Shown: positions 11,799-24,221, counted from the first letter of the stretch. The stretch: DNA of 64,000 nt from Palaemon carinicauda (GCF_036898095.1 NC_090735.1:10796112-10860111); one strand, 5' to 3'. Notes: generated from the sequence alone by a model not told the origin. Translations and numbers: made by a program.

Positions 11799-12758
11799 AA
11801 ATAATACTGTAAACCAATACAATCCCTTTTAAATAGGACGGGATAAAATCACTTAATGGATCTTGAGAGAGAAGTGCAAGTGGGTCTGCCTTATTTATCT
11901 CTATTAGTATCTTGCGTTATCTTTCTCCAAGCACTCTATATTTGGAAGGGCCAATTACATTTATTTTCACACTAAAAATTTTAGGGTTATTTTAATTATA
12001 CTCCTATGAAATAAAAGCTGCATCTCTTTTATGATAATAAAAAAGTGCTCTTACCAACCAATCACCAATATAAAAAAGGGATCAGTTGATAAACCACAAT
12101 ACCTATAACTGCAGATACACTATGAAATTTGTCTTCATTCCACTTGATATTAAACTAAAATTGCAAGGGGGACAAGTAAAAAACCGACCAGCCATGTCAT
12201 GGAAAGGGTAAAAGTGGCGATGTTGTGGCACACACTAATTAAAGACACTAAAAAGAAAAAAGATAAATATAGTTTCAATCTAAGTTTACAATGATAAACA
12301 CCAGAGGCCTTTAGGAAATGTAAGTCAGTTACTACTTACTGATCATGTTCTGTATAATTAAAATCAACATGATGAGTTTGTAGAACCATAAATTCTACCC
12401 CTCTAATTCTTAAAAGAAGCGATTTCTGAATATTTTTCTTTTGTAAAATGAATTACTTTACTCAATGAAGTTCGAGGTTTAATGTTTTTCCTGCTAAGTA
12501 TGATGCGTTAATTAACCCAAACATCTCAAGAATACATACTGTATACTTAGGGAGAGCATTCTCCGGATGCCCCATTATAAGACTAATCCGGGCATTAATG
12601 CCATGAATTTTATTTTTGAATATTCAAATCATGCATACTCTAATTACATACAACAAGCTTACTTGTCTGGTTTGACAGCGTAGTATGATGCTTAGATATA
12701 ATGTCACGAGTGGGTGAAGAGAGTCTACTCAAATGAAATAATACTTCGTAAATGTCAT

Positions 12759-12831
12759 CGCCCGAACAGGGACTTGAACCCTGGACCCTTAGGTTAAAAG
12801 CCTAATGCTCTACCGACTGAGCTATCCGGGC
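12759..12831 (-). tRNA. tRNA-Lys (UUU), intact
   Basis: It is identical over 73 nt to the copy at 6236 and shares its weak TTT terminator (gtaaatgtcat). Confidence 0.93.
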
Positions 12832-13753
12832 TTGAAACTATGGTGAAAATCAGAATTTGAAGTAGATAAAGTAAACGATGACGCCCCAATCTGTCACAGT
12901 ACAAACAAGATTCCATATCAACCTTAAAACCCAACCAGCCTCTTCGTCCAACTCCAACATATGTATCACTTGATCAATAATATCAAGTTCTGTTACATTT
13001 CTCTGCAAAGGACGTGACTTTTCAATGATACTGTACTTGACATTTTTATAGGATGTGGAATAATTAGATGATGGGTGTAAGAGAGTGAAAGAATGAAGTT
13101 GAAAAACCAGATCTTAGTTACTAACTCTTCTATTTTAGCTGAGTGACTCATGATTATCCCACTATAATAATGAATCCGATTAATCAACATGTCACCATTC
13201 TCGAAAATTATTGGAAATATTCCCTATCAATTAACAAAAATTGAAACATTTCAGCAAAACCATTTCAATCAAATGTGGCGATCTAAAAAAAAAGAATCGG
13301 ACAAAGTTCTTGACATAAATATAATTTCCTATCAATGCAGCCGTGCTTTGTAAGTCATGCAACTGCATATGAATAACTACTTATAACTATGAGAGCAGTA
13401 AACTATACAATTTTGAGATTGATGTACTAAATCAACGAATAAAAATTACACTGGATTAATGATATACTCATCCAAGCTGATAGCAATTGCTATCTTGGTA
13501 TTTGAAGATGTGCGCTATCCTATTCAAAATGGAAAATGGTATAATTATATCTGGCCTATTTTTCGCCAAGAGTTTTATCATTTTTTGTGCTCACCCTTTT
13601 CAACAGTCCAATTTAGAAGGGTTAAATAAATTCTACTTAAATTGATGATGTTGGAATACACTTGGATTATCTTGATGGAAATCCCATACTGGAGCGCAGT
13701 TGCATATCTTGTTAAAAATACCTTTGAGTAACAGGTCTAGCTGAACCTGACAT

Positions 13754-13827
13754 AGTCCGCACAGGGACTTGAACCCTGACCCCCTTATGTCAATGGCCCA
13801 ATGCTCTAACAACTGAGCTATCCAGGC
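13754..13827 (-). pseudogene. tRNA-like relic, type A (74 nt)
   Basis: One extra base in the variable-loop region, plus a D-loop change (ctaacaactga). Loop CCATTGA. Confidence 0.7.
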
Positions 13828-14079
13828 ATGAATTGCAAGCAATGAAAATCAGCATTTGAAGTAGAAGATGAAGTAAACGATGACCTACTCTTTGAAAACA
13901 CAAACAAAACTCCCTATAAATCTCCAAACACCATCAGTCTCTCCGTCCACATCAATCAACGTTTTTACTTGATCAATAATCTCTTAGGTTCCATCACATT
14001 TCTTTGCATAGGTAGTGACTTTTCAAGGACACTTTACTTCACTGTTTTCCATTAAAGGCAGAATTATAAGTTATGTGCA

Positions 14080-14082
<3 letters not shown>

Positions 14083-14142
<60 letters not shown>
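14083..14142. repeat. (GA)n microsatellite
   Basis: Thirty uninterrupted GA units beside the unit-3 type B relic. Confidence 0.97.
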
Positions 14143-14146
<4 letters not shown>

Positions 14147-14172
14147 TCACTCTTCCATGCTTGAACTGACAT

Positions 14173-14246
14173 TGCCGGAACAGGGACTTAGAACCCTAGA
14201 CCCTTAGGTTAAAAGCCTGATGCTCTGTCGACTGAGCTATCCGGGC
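14173..14246 (-). pseudogene. tRNA-Lys relic, type B
   Basis: The anticodon stem is TCAGG/CCTAA, which has a C-A mismatch at the pair that is restored in units 1 and 2. The D-loop is changed (ctgtcgactga). Confidence 0.75.
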
Positions 14247-14463
14247 TTGAATAGCAAGAAATGAGAACCAGCATTTGAAGTAGAAGATAGGTAAAAGGTT
14301 ATTTAATCTGTCAAAATCTCCAAATACCACCAGCTCCTCAGTCCACACAAAATGAACGTTTTCACTTTGTCTACAATCTCTGATTTATATCACATTTCTT
14401 TGCACAGGACATGACTTTCCAATGATACTGTACATCGTTTATTTTAGCATTGGAGGTGGAATT

Positions 14464-14465
<2 letters not shown>

Positions 14466-14510
<45 letters not shown>
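14466..14510. repeat. (GA)n followed by G10
   Basis: Compound tract of unit 3, the shortest of its class. Confidence 0.97.
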
Positions 14511-15027
14511 TCTAAGAAACTGAAACTGATTAATTGCAATATCACCATTCAAAACTTCCTAGAACAAGTTATTTACCAAAGAGGAAAATGACACTTCAAC
14601 GCCAACATTTAATCAAAATAATCCCCCTAAAAACAATAATAAAAACCCCATGCAACCTTACAGAAATGCTTTGCTTTGCAGATATATAACCAGGTATGAC
14701 TATGACAACAGAAATTTATATATTCAGAGGATAAGGAAGACGTAAGTACAAACTCAACAAACAAAACATTCAATTCATAATATGCAACTAAAAAAAGAGA
14801 ATAGAGATGAATTATATCACCCCAGTCTTGCTTGGTAATTGAAGAAAAAATGGGGCACACAAATTTCACATGGAAAACTGGACATGTCTGCATTTAGAAA
14901 TGTTTGCATAAACATTTCCTTACATTTTTTAGATACTCTAGGTTTGAAGGGGTTGACTAACTCTTACTAGTGGCTTGACTTTTTTTAGGATATTCCTCTG
15001 AATAATGGACAAGCATGAAAAGGTCAT

Positions 15028-15100
15028 CGCCCGAACAGGGACTTGAACCCTGGACCCTTAGGTTAAAAGCCTAATGCTCTACCGACTGAGCTATCCGGGC
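15028..15100 (-). tRNA. tRNA-Lys (UUU), intact
   Basis: 73 nt, identical to the consensus. A TTTT Pol III terminator lies about 9 nt past the 3' end (plus-strand gaaaaggtcat). It occupies the position where units 1 and 2 carry the truncated copy. Confidence 0.95.
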
Positions 15101-16107
15101 TTGAAAAACCTGCTACTAAAATCAGCATTTAAAGTAGCAGATATGTGATGATTTATTCCATCAAAATACAATTAAGACCATATTTCCAAACACCACCACC
15201 CTCTCTGTCATCACCTCTAAACGTTTTCAATCGATCAGTAATCTCCGAGTCCTATTACATTTCCCTGCATAGGAGGTGACTTTTCAATGATACTGTACTT
15301 TACTTTTTTAATTGGAGGTGGAATAATCAGATGAAGGGTCTCAAGGGGAAGTGAAATAATCAAATGAGGAGTCTAAGAGATAGAATGAGGTTGAAAAACT
15401 AGATGAGAGTTACTAACTCTTACATGTTTGCTGAGTGAGGCATAATTTTATCACTAAGATACTGAAACTGATTAATCCCCACGTCACCAATCTCAAAAAT
15501 ATTGTCAATCAAATAAGGAAATTGACTTCAACACTAGCAATTAAATCAAATATGATATAAAAAAATATCAATACGAGAAAACTTTAATCAACCCAAAAAT
15601 TCATATCAATACAGTCATGCTTTGTAAACCACAGGTACTCATGCCATCAAGGGCCAAAAACGTGTGATCAGAAAGAGGAAGACGCATGATTGCACCTTCA
15701 TGCATGTAGAAACTCCTTTGTTGAGAGATTGCAACAAGTAAGATCTTACAACTTACTAAAACGTCTAGACTGGAGTGAAATCTGGCCCACAGATCTAGGA
15801 GTTCACTCTGTCCCAGGCCACACGACCAAGCTCTCACCATGGTAACTTCAGTTAAACTCTTAATCCTTGAGGGCCAACCAAATGCTATCAATGACCGTAG
15901 GTGCCACTGTTGGAGAAGCCACTGCAGTCTTTCCAAGTTCTCTGCACTTATATCCTGAAAACTTTAAATCAATCAATCAATCTCTGCACTTATAAATAAG
16001 AACGTCAACAAAGAAACACATAGTATCAGGGTTCTCCACCTCTGACAGCGCTGGATCGAGGTCAGGCCCTCTCTTAGGTAGGGGAGGAAAGGAGTGGCTA
16101 TATTCTG

Positions 16108-16257
16108 CTAAGAGGGGGTTACCCCATGAGGAAAGGGGGAGGGGTAGGAAGAGCTGAATCTGTGTGTGTGCATATCTACCTAAAGAGGGAGGTACCCCAA
16201 GAGGAAAGAGAGAGGGGTGGGAAGGGTTGAATCTGTGTGTGTGCATATCTATCTAAA
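16108..16257. repeat. Two ~70-bp tandem repeats
   Basis: Unit-3 copy. Here the two halves resemble each other more closely (accccaagaggaaag in one, accccatgaggaaag in the other). Confidence 0.8.
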
Positions 16258-16365
16258 TATTTTGCCATCAATTTTGATGGGTTACATACATTACTGTAGA
16301 ATAAAACTGGTGGCAGCATCTGCAGACCTCTACATTGGATAACGATAATAACGTTTGAAAGCAAT

Positions 16366-16424
16366 CGCCCGAAAACATTACTTGAACTCTAGACCTCTAG
16401 GTAAGTAGCCTGATATATTAGGGC
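16366..16424 (-). pseudogene. Partial tRNA-Lys relic, type D
   Basis: Unit-3 copy. It retains cgcccgaa at the acceptor, closer to the gene than units 1 and 2. Confidence 0.55.
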
Positions 16425-16716
16425 TCAAAAAAGTTCCCGATTTACCTAAGGCACTAAATCAAAGTATAGTAGTGGCACCCTTGTATGCTATAGGGATATG
16501 GAAAAATTAAGCTCATCTCAGGAAGGAATTTACCAACATGAATGAAGGTGGGAGGGGATAGTGGTATATAACTTCGTTCTTGGAATAATGGCTAAGTCTC
16601 TCAAGATCAGGATACAAACAACACTTCTTATTCAGTTCTAAATACCTGCCCCTCCATCCCTACACTATTGAAATATTTTTGCTTAGTAAATAATCTCATA
16701 AATCTATATCTTAATA

Positions 16717-17140
16717 CATTACTATTATTATGATTACTACCTAAGCTACAAGCCTAGTGCAACCTCAAAAAAGAGAACTCTATCCCCAAGACAGTGGAAG
16801 ACCATGGACATGGTACAGAAGCTATGGCACTATCCAAGACTAAAGGGCAGTGGTTTGATTTTTGAGTGTCCTTTTAGAAAAGCTGGTTACTATAGCTAAC
16901 GAGTCTGTTCTACCCTTAACAAGTGTAAAGCAGCCAATGAACAAATACAGTGCAATAGTTAACACCTTGAATGAAGAAGATTTTTCGGGTTATCTTGGTG
17001 CTGTCAGCAAAGGAAAAATAAGCTGTAACCAGAGGGATCAAATGCAGTACTATCTGGCCAGTCAAAGGACCCAGTAACTCTCCAGTGGTAGAGTCTCAAC
17101 AGATGGCTGGTGCTTTGGTCAACCTACTACCTAAATAGGT
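16717..17140 (-). mobile_element. LINE 3'-tail relic
   Basis: Unit-3 copy with the same deletion (junction cctagtgcaacctc). Confidence 0.7.
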
Positions 17141-18101
17141 TCAAATAATACTGTAAACCAATACAATCCATTTTAAATAGGACGGGATAAAATCACTTAA
17201 TGGATCTTGAGAGAGAAGTGCAAGTGGGTCTGCCTTATTTATCACTATTAGTATCATGAGTTATCTTTCTCCAAGCACGCTATATTTGGAAGGGACAATT
17301 TCATTTATTTTCACACTAAAAACTTTAGGGTTATTTTAATTATACACTTATGGAAAAAAAGCTTCATATCTTTTAGGATAATAAAAAAGTACTCTTACCA
17401 ACCAATTACCAATATAAAAAAGTGGTCAGTTGATAAACCACAATATCTAAAACTGCAGATACAGTATGAAATTTGTCTTCATTCCACTTGATATTAAACT
17501 AAAATTTCAAAGGGGACAAGTAAAAAACCGACCAGCCATGTCATGGAAAGGGTAAAAGTGGCGATGTTGTGGCACACACTAATTAAAGACACTAAAAAGT
17601 AAAAAAGGATATAGATTCAATGAAAGTTTACAATGATAAACACCAGAGGCCTTTATGAAATGTAAGTCAGTTACTACTTACTGATCATGTTCTGTATAAT
17701 CAAAATCAACATGATGAATATTTAGAACCATAAATTCTATCCCTCTCATTCTTCAAAGAATTGATTTCTGAATATTTTTCTTTTGTACAATGAATCAATT
17801 TACTCAGTGACGTTGGAGGTTTAATGTTTTTCCTGCTTAAGTATGATGTGTTAATTAACCAAAACTTCTCGAGAATACATACTGTATACTTAGGGAGAGC
17901 ATTCTCCTGATGCCCCATTATAAGACTAATCAGGGAATTAATGCCATGAATTTTGTTTTTTTAATACTCACATCATGCATACTCTAATTACATACAACAA
18001 GCTTACTTGTCTGGTTTGACAGCTGTGGTATGTTGCTTAGATATAATGTCACCAGTGGGTGAATAGTATCTACTCCTGAGATAATACTTTGAAAATGTCA
18101 T

Positions 18102-18174
18102 CGCCCGAACAGGGACTTGAACCCTGGACCCTTAGGTTAAAAGCCTAATGCTCTACCGACTGAGCTATCCGGGC
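18102..18174 (-). tRNA. tRNA-Lys (UUU), intact
   Basis: 73 nt, consensus sequence, with a downstream TTTT (plus-strand gaaaatgtcat). It heads macro-unit 4. Confidence 0.95.
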
Positions 18175-19087
18175 TTGAAACTATAGTGAAAATCAGAATT
18201 TGAAGTAGATAAAGTAAACGATGACGCCCCAATCTGTCACAGTACAAACAAGATTCCATATCAACCTTAAAACCCAACCAGCCTCATTGTACAACTCCAA
18301 CATAGGTTTCACTTGATCAATAATACTAAGTTCTGTTACATTTCTCTGCAAAGGACGTGACTTTTCAATGATACTGTACTTGACATTTTTATAGGATGTG
18401 GAATAATTAGATGATGGGTCTAAGAGAGTGAAAAAATGAAGTTGAAAAACCAGATACTAGTTACTAACTCTTTTAGCTGAGTGAGGCATGATTCTGCCAC
18501 TATAATGATGAATGGGACTAATCACAATGTCACCATTCTCGAAAACTATCAAAAATATTACCTATCAATTAACATAAATTGAAACATTTCAACAAACCCT
18601 TTTAATCAAATGTGGTGATCTAAAAAAAGAATCGGACAAAGTTCTTGACAAAAATATAATTTCCTATAAATGCAGCTGTGCTTTGTAAGTCATGCAACTG
18701 CAGATGACTAACTAGCTATAACTATGAGAGCAGTAAACTATAAAATTTTGAGAATGATGTACAAACTCAACAAATAAAAATTACACTGGATTAATGATAT
18801 ACTCATCCGAGCTGATAGCAATTGTCATCTTGGTACTTAAAGATGTGTGTTATGCTATTCAACATAGAATATGGTATAATATATCTGGCGTGTTTTTCGC
18901 CAAAAGTTTTATTATTTTTCGTCCTCACCCTTTTCAACAGTCGAATTTAGAAGGGTTAAATACATTCTACTTGAATTAATGATGCTGGAGCGCAGATGGA
19001 TTATCTTGATGGAAATCCCATACTGGAGTGCAGTTGCATATCTTGGTAGAAATCCCTTTGAGTAACAGGTCTAGTTGAACTTGTCAC

Positions 19088-19160
19088 AGTCCGCACAGGG
19101 ACTTGAACCCTGGCCCCTTATGTCAATGGCCCAATGCTCTACCGACTGAGCTATCCAGAT
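19088..19160 (-). pseudogene. tRNA-like relic, type A
   Basis: The T-arm is close to consensus, but the 5' end of the acceptor is lost (ccagat instead of ccaggc on the plus strand). Confidence 0.7.
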
Positions 19161-19362
19161 ATAAATTATAAGCAAAGAAAATCAGCATTTTAAGTAGAAG
19201 ATGAAGTAAACGATGACGTACTCTTTGAAAATACAAACAAGACTACCTATAAAACTCCAAACACCACCAGTCTCTCCGTCCACATCAATAAACGTTTTTA
19301 CTTGATCAATGATCTCTTAGGTTCCATCACATTTCTTTCCATAGGTAGGTCTAGTGACTTTT

Positions 19363-19365
<3 letters not shown>

Positions 19366-19419
<54 letters not shown>
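19366..19419. repeat. (GA)n microsatellite
   Basis: Unit-4 tract. It starts about 60 bp closer to the flank block than in other units because the intervening flank is deleted. Confidence 0.97.
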
Positions 19420-19423
<4 letters not shown>

Positions 19424-19457
19424 GAGTTAACTCACTCTTCCATGCTTGAACTGACAT

Positions 19458-19531
19458 TGCCGGAACAGGGACTTAGAACCCTAGACCCTTAGGTTAAAAG
19501 CCTGATGGTCTACCGACTGAGCTATCCAGGC
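19458..19531 (-). pseudogene. tRNA-Lys relic, type B
   Basis: Same C-A mismatch in the anticodon stem as at 14173, plus a D-stem change (gatggtctacc) and an acceptor change (ccaggc). Confidence 0.75.
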
Positions 19532-19750
19532 TTGAATAGCAAGAAATGAAAACCAGCATTTGAAGTAAACGAAGAGTAAAAGGCTATTTAATCTGTCAAA
19601 ATCTCCAAATAATACTAGCTTCTAAGTCCACATAAATGAACGTTTTCACTTTGTCTACAATCTCTGATTTATATCACATTTCTTTGCACAGGACATGACC
19701 TTTCAATGATACTGTACATCGTTTATTTTATCATTGGAGGTGGAATTATC

Positions 19751-19754
<4 letters not shown>

Positions 19755-19825
<71 letters not shown>
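19755..19825. repeat. (GA)n followed by G-run
   Basis: Longest of the compound GA-G tracts, ending in about eleven G. Confidence 0.97.
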
Positions 19826-19826
<1 letters not shown>

Positions 19827-20178
19827 CTCTATGGAACTGAAACTGATTAATTACAATGTCACAAATCAAAACTTCATAGAACAAGTTATTTACCAAAGAG
19901 GAAAATGACACTTCAACGCCAACATTTAATCAAAATAATCCTCCTAAAAACTATCTTAAAAACCCCATACAACCTTACAAAAATGCTTTGCTTTGCAGAT
20001 ATATAACTAGGTATGACTATGACAACAGAAATTTATATATTCCATTCTCTTCCTCACCCTTTTCAACATCCCAATTTGTAAAGGTTAACTAAACTCTTCT
20101 CAAATTAACGATTCTAAATCCGAGGTGAATATCTTGATGGAAATCCCTTTGGGTAACGGGTTAAGTTGAACTAGTCAC

Positions 20179-20251
20179 AGTCCGCACAAGGATTTGAACC
20201 CTGGCCCTTTAGGTCAATGGCCCAATGCTCTACCAACTGAGCTATCCAGGC
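20179..20251 (-). pseudogene. tRNA-like relic, type A
   Basis: Second type A copy of unit 4, equivalent to the relic at 1953. T-arm mutated. Confidence 0.75.
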
Positions 20252-20497
20252 ATGAATTGCAAGCAATGAAAATTAAGATTCGAAGTAAAAGATAAAGTAG
20301 ATGATGTTCTACTCTGTCAAAATACAAACAAGATTCCCTATAAATCTTCAAATATCATCCATCAGCCTCTTCGTTCACATCAATATACGGTTTTACTTCA
20401 TCAATAATCTCTTAAGTTCTATCACATTTCTTTGCATAGGTAGTACCTCCTCAAGGATACGGTACTTCACTTTTTTCATTAAAGGCGGGATAATAAA

Positions 20498-20498
<1 letters not shown>

Positions 20499-20530
<32 letters not shown>
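20499..20530. repeat. (GA)n microsatellite, short
   Basis: About 15 repeats beside the unit-4 type C relic. Confidence 0.95.
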
Positions 20531-20532
<2 letters not shown>

Positions 20533-20553
20533 TCGCTCTTCCACAACTGACAT

Positions 20554-20626
20554 TGCCGGAACAGGACTTAGAACTCTAGACCCTTAGGTTAAAAGCCCAA
20601 TGCTCTACCGACTGAGCTATTCGGGC
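20554..20626 (-). pseudogene. tRNA-Lys relic, type C
   Basis: Unit-4 copy with the same T-stem break. The flank before it is shortened relative to other units. Confidence 0.75.
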
Positions 20627-20820
20627 TTGAATAGCAAGTAAAGAAAACGATTACTTAATCTGTCAAAATCTCCAAATACCACCAGGTTCTCCATCCACAC
20701 AAATGGACGTTTTCACTTTGTCTACAATCTTTGATTTATATCACAATTCTCTGCACAGGAGGTGACTTTTAAATGATACTGTATATCGTTTATTTTTTCA
20801 TTGGAGTTTAAATAAGCAGA

Positions 20821-20825
<5 letters not shown>

Positions 20826-20887
<62 letters not shown>

Positions 20888-20896
20888 AGAGAGAAA
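20826..20896. repeat. (GA)n with internal G7
   Basis: GA tract broken by a G-run near its right end. Confidence 0.96.
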
Positions 20897-21165
20897 GTAT
20901 CACTCATCACTTGCTGGATGAGGCTTAATTTTGTCACATAAGAAACTGAAACTGATTAATTGCAATGTCACACATCACAACTTCCCAGAACAAATTATTT
21001 ACCAAACACGAAACTGACACTTCAAAGCCAACATTTCAATCAAAATAATCCCCATAAAAGTATTCATAAAAACTTCATACAATCTTACAGAAAGGGCTTT
21101 GCCTTGCAGATAAATACCCAGCTATAACTATGACGACAGAAGTTTATATATTCGGAGGTAAGTGC

Positions 21166-21192
<27 letters not shown>
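21166..21192. repeat. Poly(A) run, 27 nt
   Basis: Expanded from an A-rich stretch that is about 10-13 nt in units 1 and 2. No element boundary is attached to it. Confidence 0.9.
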
Positions 21193-21197
<5 letters not shown>

Positions 21198-21444
21198 TCG
21201 TGACATGCAACTCAAAAGTAGAGAATATAGATTATATCACCACAATGGGGCTCACATATCTCACATGGAAAACTAACTATACAAGCATGTCTGCATTATT
21301 TTTCTCAACCAAACTTTTCATAAGTTTTCCTTATATTTTTAGATAATCTAGGTTTGAAAGGGTTGACTTACTCTCATACCAGTTTCTTGATTTATTTTTA
21401 GGATATCCCTCCAAATAATGGATAATTAAGCATGAAAAGGTCAT

Positions 21445-21517
21445 CGCCCGAACAGGGACTTGAACCCTGGATCCTTAGGTTAAAAGCCTAATGCTCTACC
21501 GACTGAGCTATCCGGGC
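21445..21517 (-). tRNA. tRNA-Lys (UUU), one variable-loop change
   Basis: It differs from consensus by one base in the variable loop (GGATC instead of GGGTC). All stems and the anticodon loop are intact and TTTT follows, so it may function. Confidence 0.9.
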
Positions 21518-22350
21518 TTGAAAAGCCTGCTACAAAAATCAGAATTTAAAGTAGCAGATGTGTAAATGATGATCTATTCTATCAAAATGCAACTAAGACC
21601 ATATTTCCAAACACCACCAGCCTCTCTGTCCACACCTCTAAACGTTTTCAATCGATCAATAATCTCAGAGTCCTATTAGGTTTTCCCTGCATAGGTGACT
21701 TTTCAATGATACTGTACTTCACTTTTTTAACTGTAGGTGGAATAATCAGATGAAGGGTCTAAAAGAGAAGTGAAATAATCAAATGAGGAGTCTAAGTGAT
21801 AGCATGAGGTTGAAAAACTAAATGAGAGTTACTAACTCTTACATGTTTGCTGAGTGAAGCATAATTTTATCACTATGATACTGAAACTGATTAATCCCCA
21901 CGTCACCAATCTCAAATATATAGTTAATCAAATAAGGAAATTGACTTCAACACTAGCAATTAAATCAAATATGATGATATAAAAAAATATCAATTCGTGA
22001 AAACTTTTAATCAACCCAAAAATTCATATCAATACAGTCGTGCTTTGTAAACCACAGGTACTCATGCCGTCAAGAGCAGAAAACGTGTGATCAGAAAGAG
22101 GAAGACGCATGATTGCACCTTCATGCATGGTAACTTCAGTTAAGTTCTTAATCCTTGAGGGCCAAAAAAATGCTATCAATGACCGTAGGTGTGACTGTTG
22201 GAGAAGCCACTGCAGTCTTTCCAAGTTCTTTGCACTCACAAATAAGAACGCCAACAAAGAAACACAAAAGAATCAGGGTTCTTCACCTCTGACAGCGATC
22301 GAGGTCAGACACTCTCTCAGGTTGGGGAGGAGAGGAGTGGCTATATCATG

Positions 22351-22499
22351 CTGAGAGGGGGGTACCCCAAGAGGAAAGGGGGAGGGGTAGGAAGAGCTGA
22401 ATCTGTGTGTGTGCATATCTACCTAAAGAGGGAGGTACCCCAAGAGGAAAGGGAGAGGGGTGGGAAGGGTCGAATCTGTGGGGTGCATATCTATCTAAA
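22351..22499. repeat. Two ~70-bp tandem repeats
   Basis: Unit-4 copy. The second unit has lost most of its GT run (ctgtggggtgc). Confidence 0.8.
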
Positions 22500-22606
22500 T
22501 ATTTTGCCATCAATTTTGATGGGTTACATACACTAGTGTCGAATAAAACTGGTGGCAGCATCTGCAGACCTCTACATTGGCTAACGATAAAAATCTTTGA
22601 AAGTAA

Positions 22607-22650
22607 AAGCCCGAAAACATTACTTGAACCTTAGACCTCTAGGTAAGTAG
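22607..22650 (-). pseudogene. Type D relic, left part (split)
   Basis: The LTR element interrupts it after ctaggtaagtag. The remainder continues at 28840-28855 (cctgatatattagggc). Uninterrupted copies in units 1, 2, 3 and 5 serve as empty sites. Confidence 0.6.
22647..22650. repeat. Target-site duplication GTAG (left)
   Basis: Empty sites in units 1, 2, 3 and 5 read aagtagcctgatat with GTAG once. Here GTAG borders both LTRs. Confidence 0.9.
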
Positions 22651-23146
22651 TGTCAAGTACCGGCTTTCTTCATTAATGAAACGGATCCGTTTACATATTG
22701 TATATACCTAAATAAATAACTAATGGTAACCTTCTTTCGTAATAAGTACAAAATACTGAAATTAAGTTAAAATGTAGCTCTCCAGTATCCTTGTGAAACC
22801 TACCTTCTGATTCCCCCTCCTGTCTCGTTCTCTTTACTCCCCCTCTCTCCCCATCCCCACCTCACGTTTTCCTTCGCTCTGGCTTATTTGCCACCTGTGT
22901 GTCTCGTCCCAGCTCCTGCCTCGTAAGCGCTTGTTAAGAAATTCTCTGTTCATTGTGTGTACGGTTATTATACCATATGATATTTTGGATTTGGTATTGG
23001 GCAGAATATTTAGTTTTTTATGTTGGTTATGTTAATTAATTGGTAATATTTTGATATGTGAAGTTTTGTTAATTAAATGTAATTGTTTTATTGTTTTTTC
23101 ATTATAACCTATTGTTAATTTTGTGGATTTAACTTGAACCTTGACA
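22651..23146 (+). repeat. 5' LTR (496 bp)
   Basis: Starts TGTCAAG and ends CTTGACA, a perfect 7-bp terminal inverted repeat. It contains a pyrimidine-rich centre (22803-22865) and AATAAA-like sites in ctaaataaataac. Confidence 0.95.
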
Positions 23147-23148
23147 AA

Positions 23149-23166
23149 TGGGGGCCTGACCGGGAT
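23149..23166 (+). promoter_or_regulatory. Primer-binding site, tRNA-Pro-like
   Basis: Two bases after the LTR the sequence is TGGGGGCCTGACCGGGAT. This agrees at 14 of 18 positions with the well-known tRNA-Pro primer-binding site, differing only in a 4-base block. The pattern TGG-G-7-5 fits CCA, discriminator, acceptor and T-stem. Confidence 0.75.
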
Positions 23167-23771
23167 CTCTAAATTTAAAATTAAATTCTGCCCAAATCCA
23201 TTTCAACGTAACATTTTGTATTCTGATCATGGGATATGATTATCATGTGTTGAGTATTAATGTTACAGTGCGCAAGTAATTCAGTGATGTTTCAACAGTG
23301 ATACCATAATCCTTTTAGAGTAAGCTTTATTTTTAGTGCTAACGAGGTATCTCTATTGTTCTGTCCGCGAGCCACCATCGACCTTAAGTGTCTTTAAACT
23401 TTAATTACGGTTGTAACTAAGCCAATATAGTTTATAATCGGGTCTTGAGGCACTGATTAACCACTTTCGTTGTATTTGGAGCATTCAGCGTAAAATCTTA
23501 AGGTAACATATTTTGCTTAGCGGCCGTCGACATGGGTAGTTCGTGTAAATGCTCGTTATAACTAATTATCCTTGTCCGAAGCATTCTTTTCCGAGGTGTT
23601 AACTTCAGAATTCGCTTCCAAGTTTCCATTGTGCACATTTATTATGATTTCAGGTGTTTAACACAGTATATGGTGTAGACTATATATCCTACTTTCAGAA
23701 GTAGCAATTGTTTACAAGGTGTTACTAACAGGTAGACGTCTCTTAACTCGAAATGCCGCTCTTTAGTGTTG
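23167..23771 (+). other. 5' leader of retrotransposon
   Basis: About 600 bp with no long open frame. An ATG at 23753 in good context (cgaaATGcc) opens a 10-codon frame that ends at 23783 and could be the original gag start before a frameshift in the nearby T-run. Confidence 0.6.
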
Positions 23772-24221
23772 ATGATTTTCAGTGACCCAGCGTCACACCT
23801 GACTTCCATTGTTGTTGCTAATAAGAAAAAACTTTTGTTGTTAGCAGCTAAATTTGGGGTAGCCCTTCCTCCTAATGTAAAGAAGGATGTAATACGTAAT
23901 TACATAGTACAGCATTGTATAAGTGAAGACCTAGTGGATAGTTCTGTGGGCAGCAAATATATCGTAGACGTGGGTGATAAATCGTCGGATGTAGAGTATA
24001 TGAAGCTGGCTATTCAGTTAGAGCAAATGAAAAGGGAAACCATAAATGCTGAACTAGAGAAGAAAAAGAGAGAGTTGGAAATAGAAAATCAGGCTTTATT
24101 AGAAAGACGGCAAAAGGAATTGGAGTTTGTTCAAGCTAAATTAGTCTATGAAGCTCAGTTAGCTCAGCAAGTGGAAGAGAGTAAAATCAGGTTAGCTTTG
24201 GAAAATAAAAACAAGAACTAG
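23772..24221 (+). pseudogene. gag: gag, N-terminal segment
   Basis: About 149 codons from ATG 23772. The first part is Leu- and Lys-rich. From about residue 75 a long charged coiled-coil segment begins (EQMKRETINAELEKKKRELE and onward). It stops at TAG 24219-24221 after an A-run (24207-24211). The reading frame continues in the next phase to about 24314, then returns to the first phase at a run of seven T (24308-24314). The two breaks offset each other over about 100 bp. Confidence 0.8.

Larger units (their letters stand above)
12759..18101 (-). repeat. Macro-unit 3 (5343 bp, lacks second A and C modules)
   Basis: It is clearly homologous to units 1, 2 and 4 but more diverged. After the type B module and its GA tract the sequence goes directly to an intact Lys module at 15028, so the second A and the C modules are missing. 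Spacers 14511-15027, 15101-16107 and 17141-18101 show no gene. Confidence 0.88.

Noticed and set aside
15028..15046. cgcccgaacagggac looks like the tRNA-Lys primer-binding site of retroviruses
   Set aside because: It is the 3' end of the tRNA gene itself. The whole 73-nt cloverleaf follows, it is preceded by at rather than tgg, and no LTR is nearby.
21166..21192. Poly(A) tail of a retroposed gene
   Set aside because: The run is at the same place as shorter A-runs in other units, with no inserted sequence beside it.
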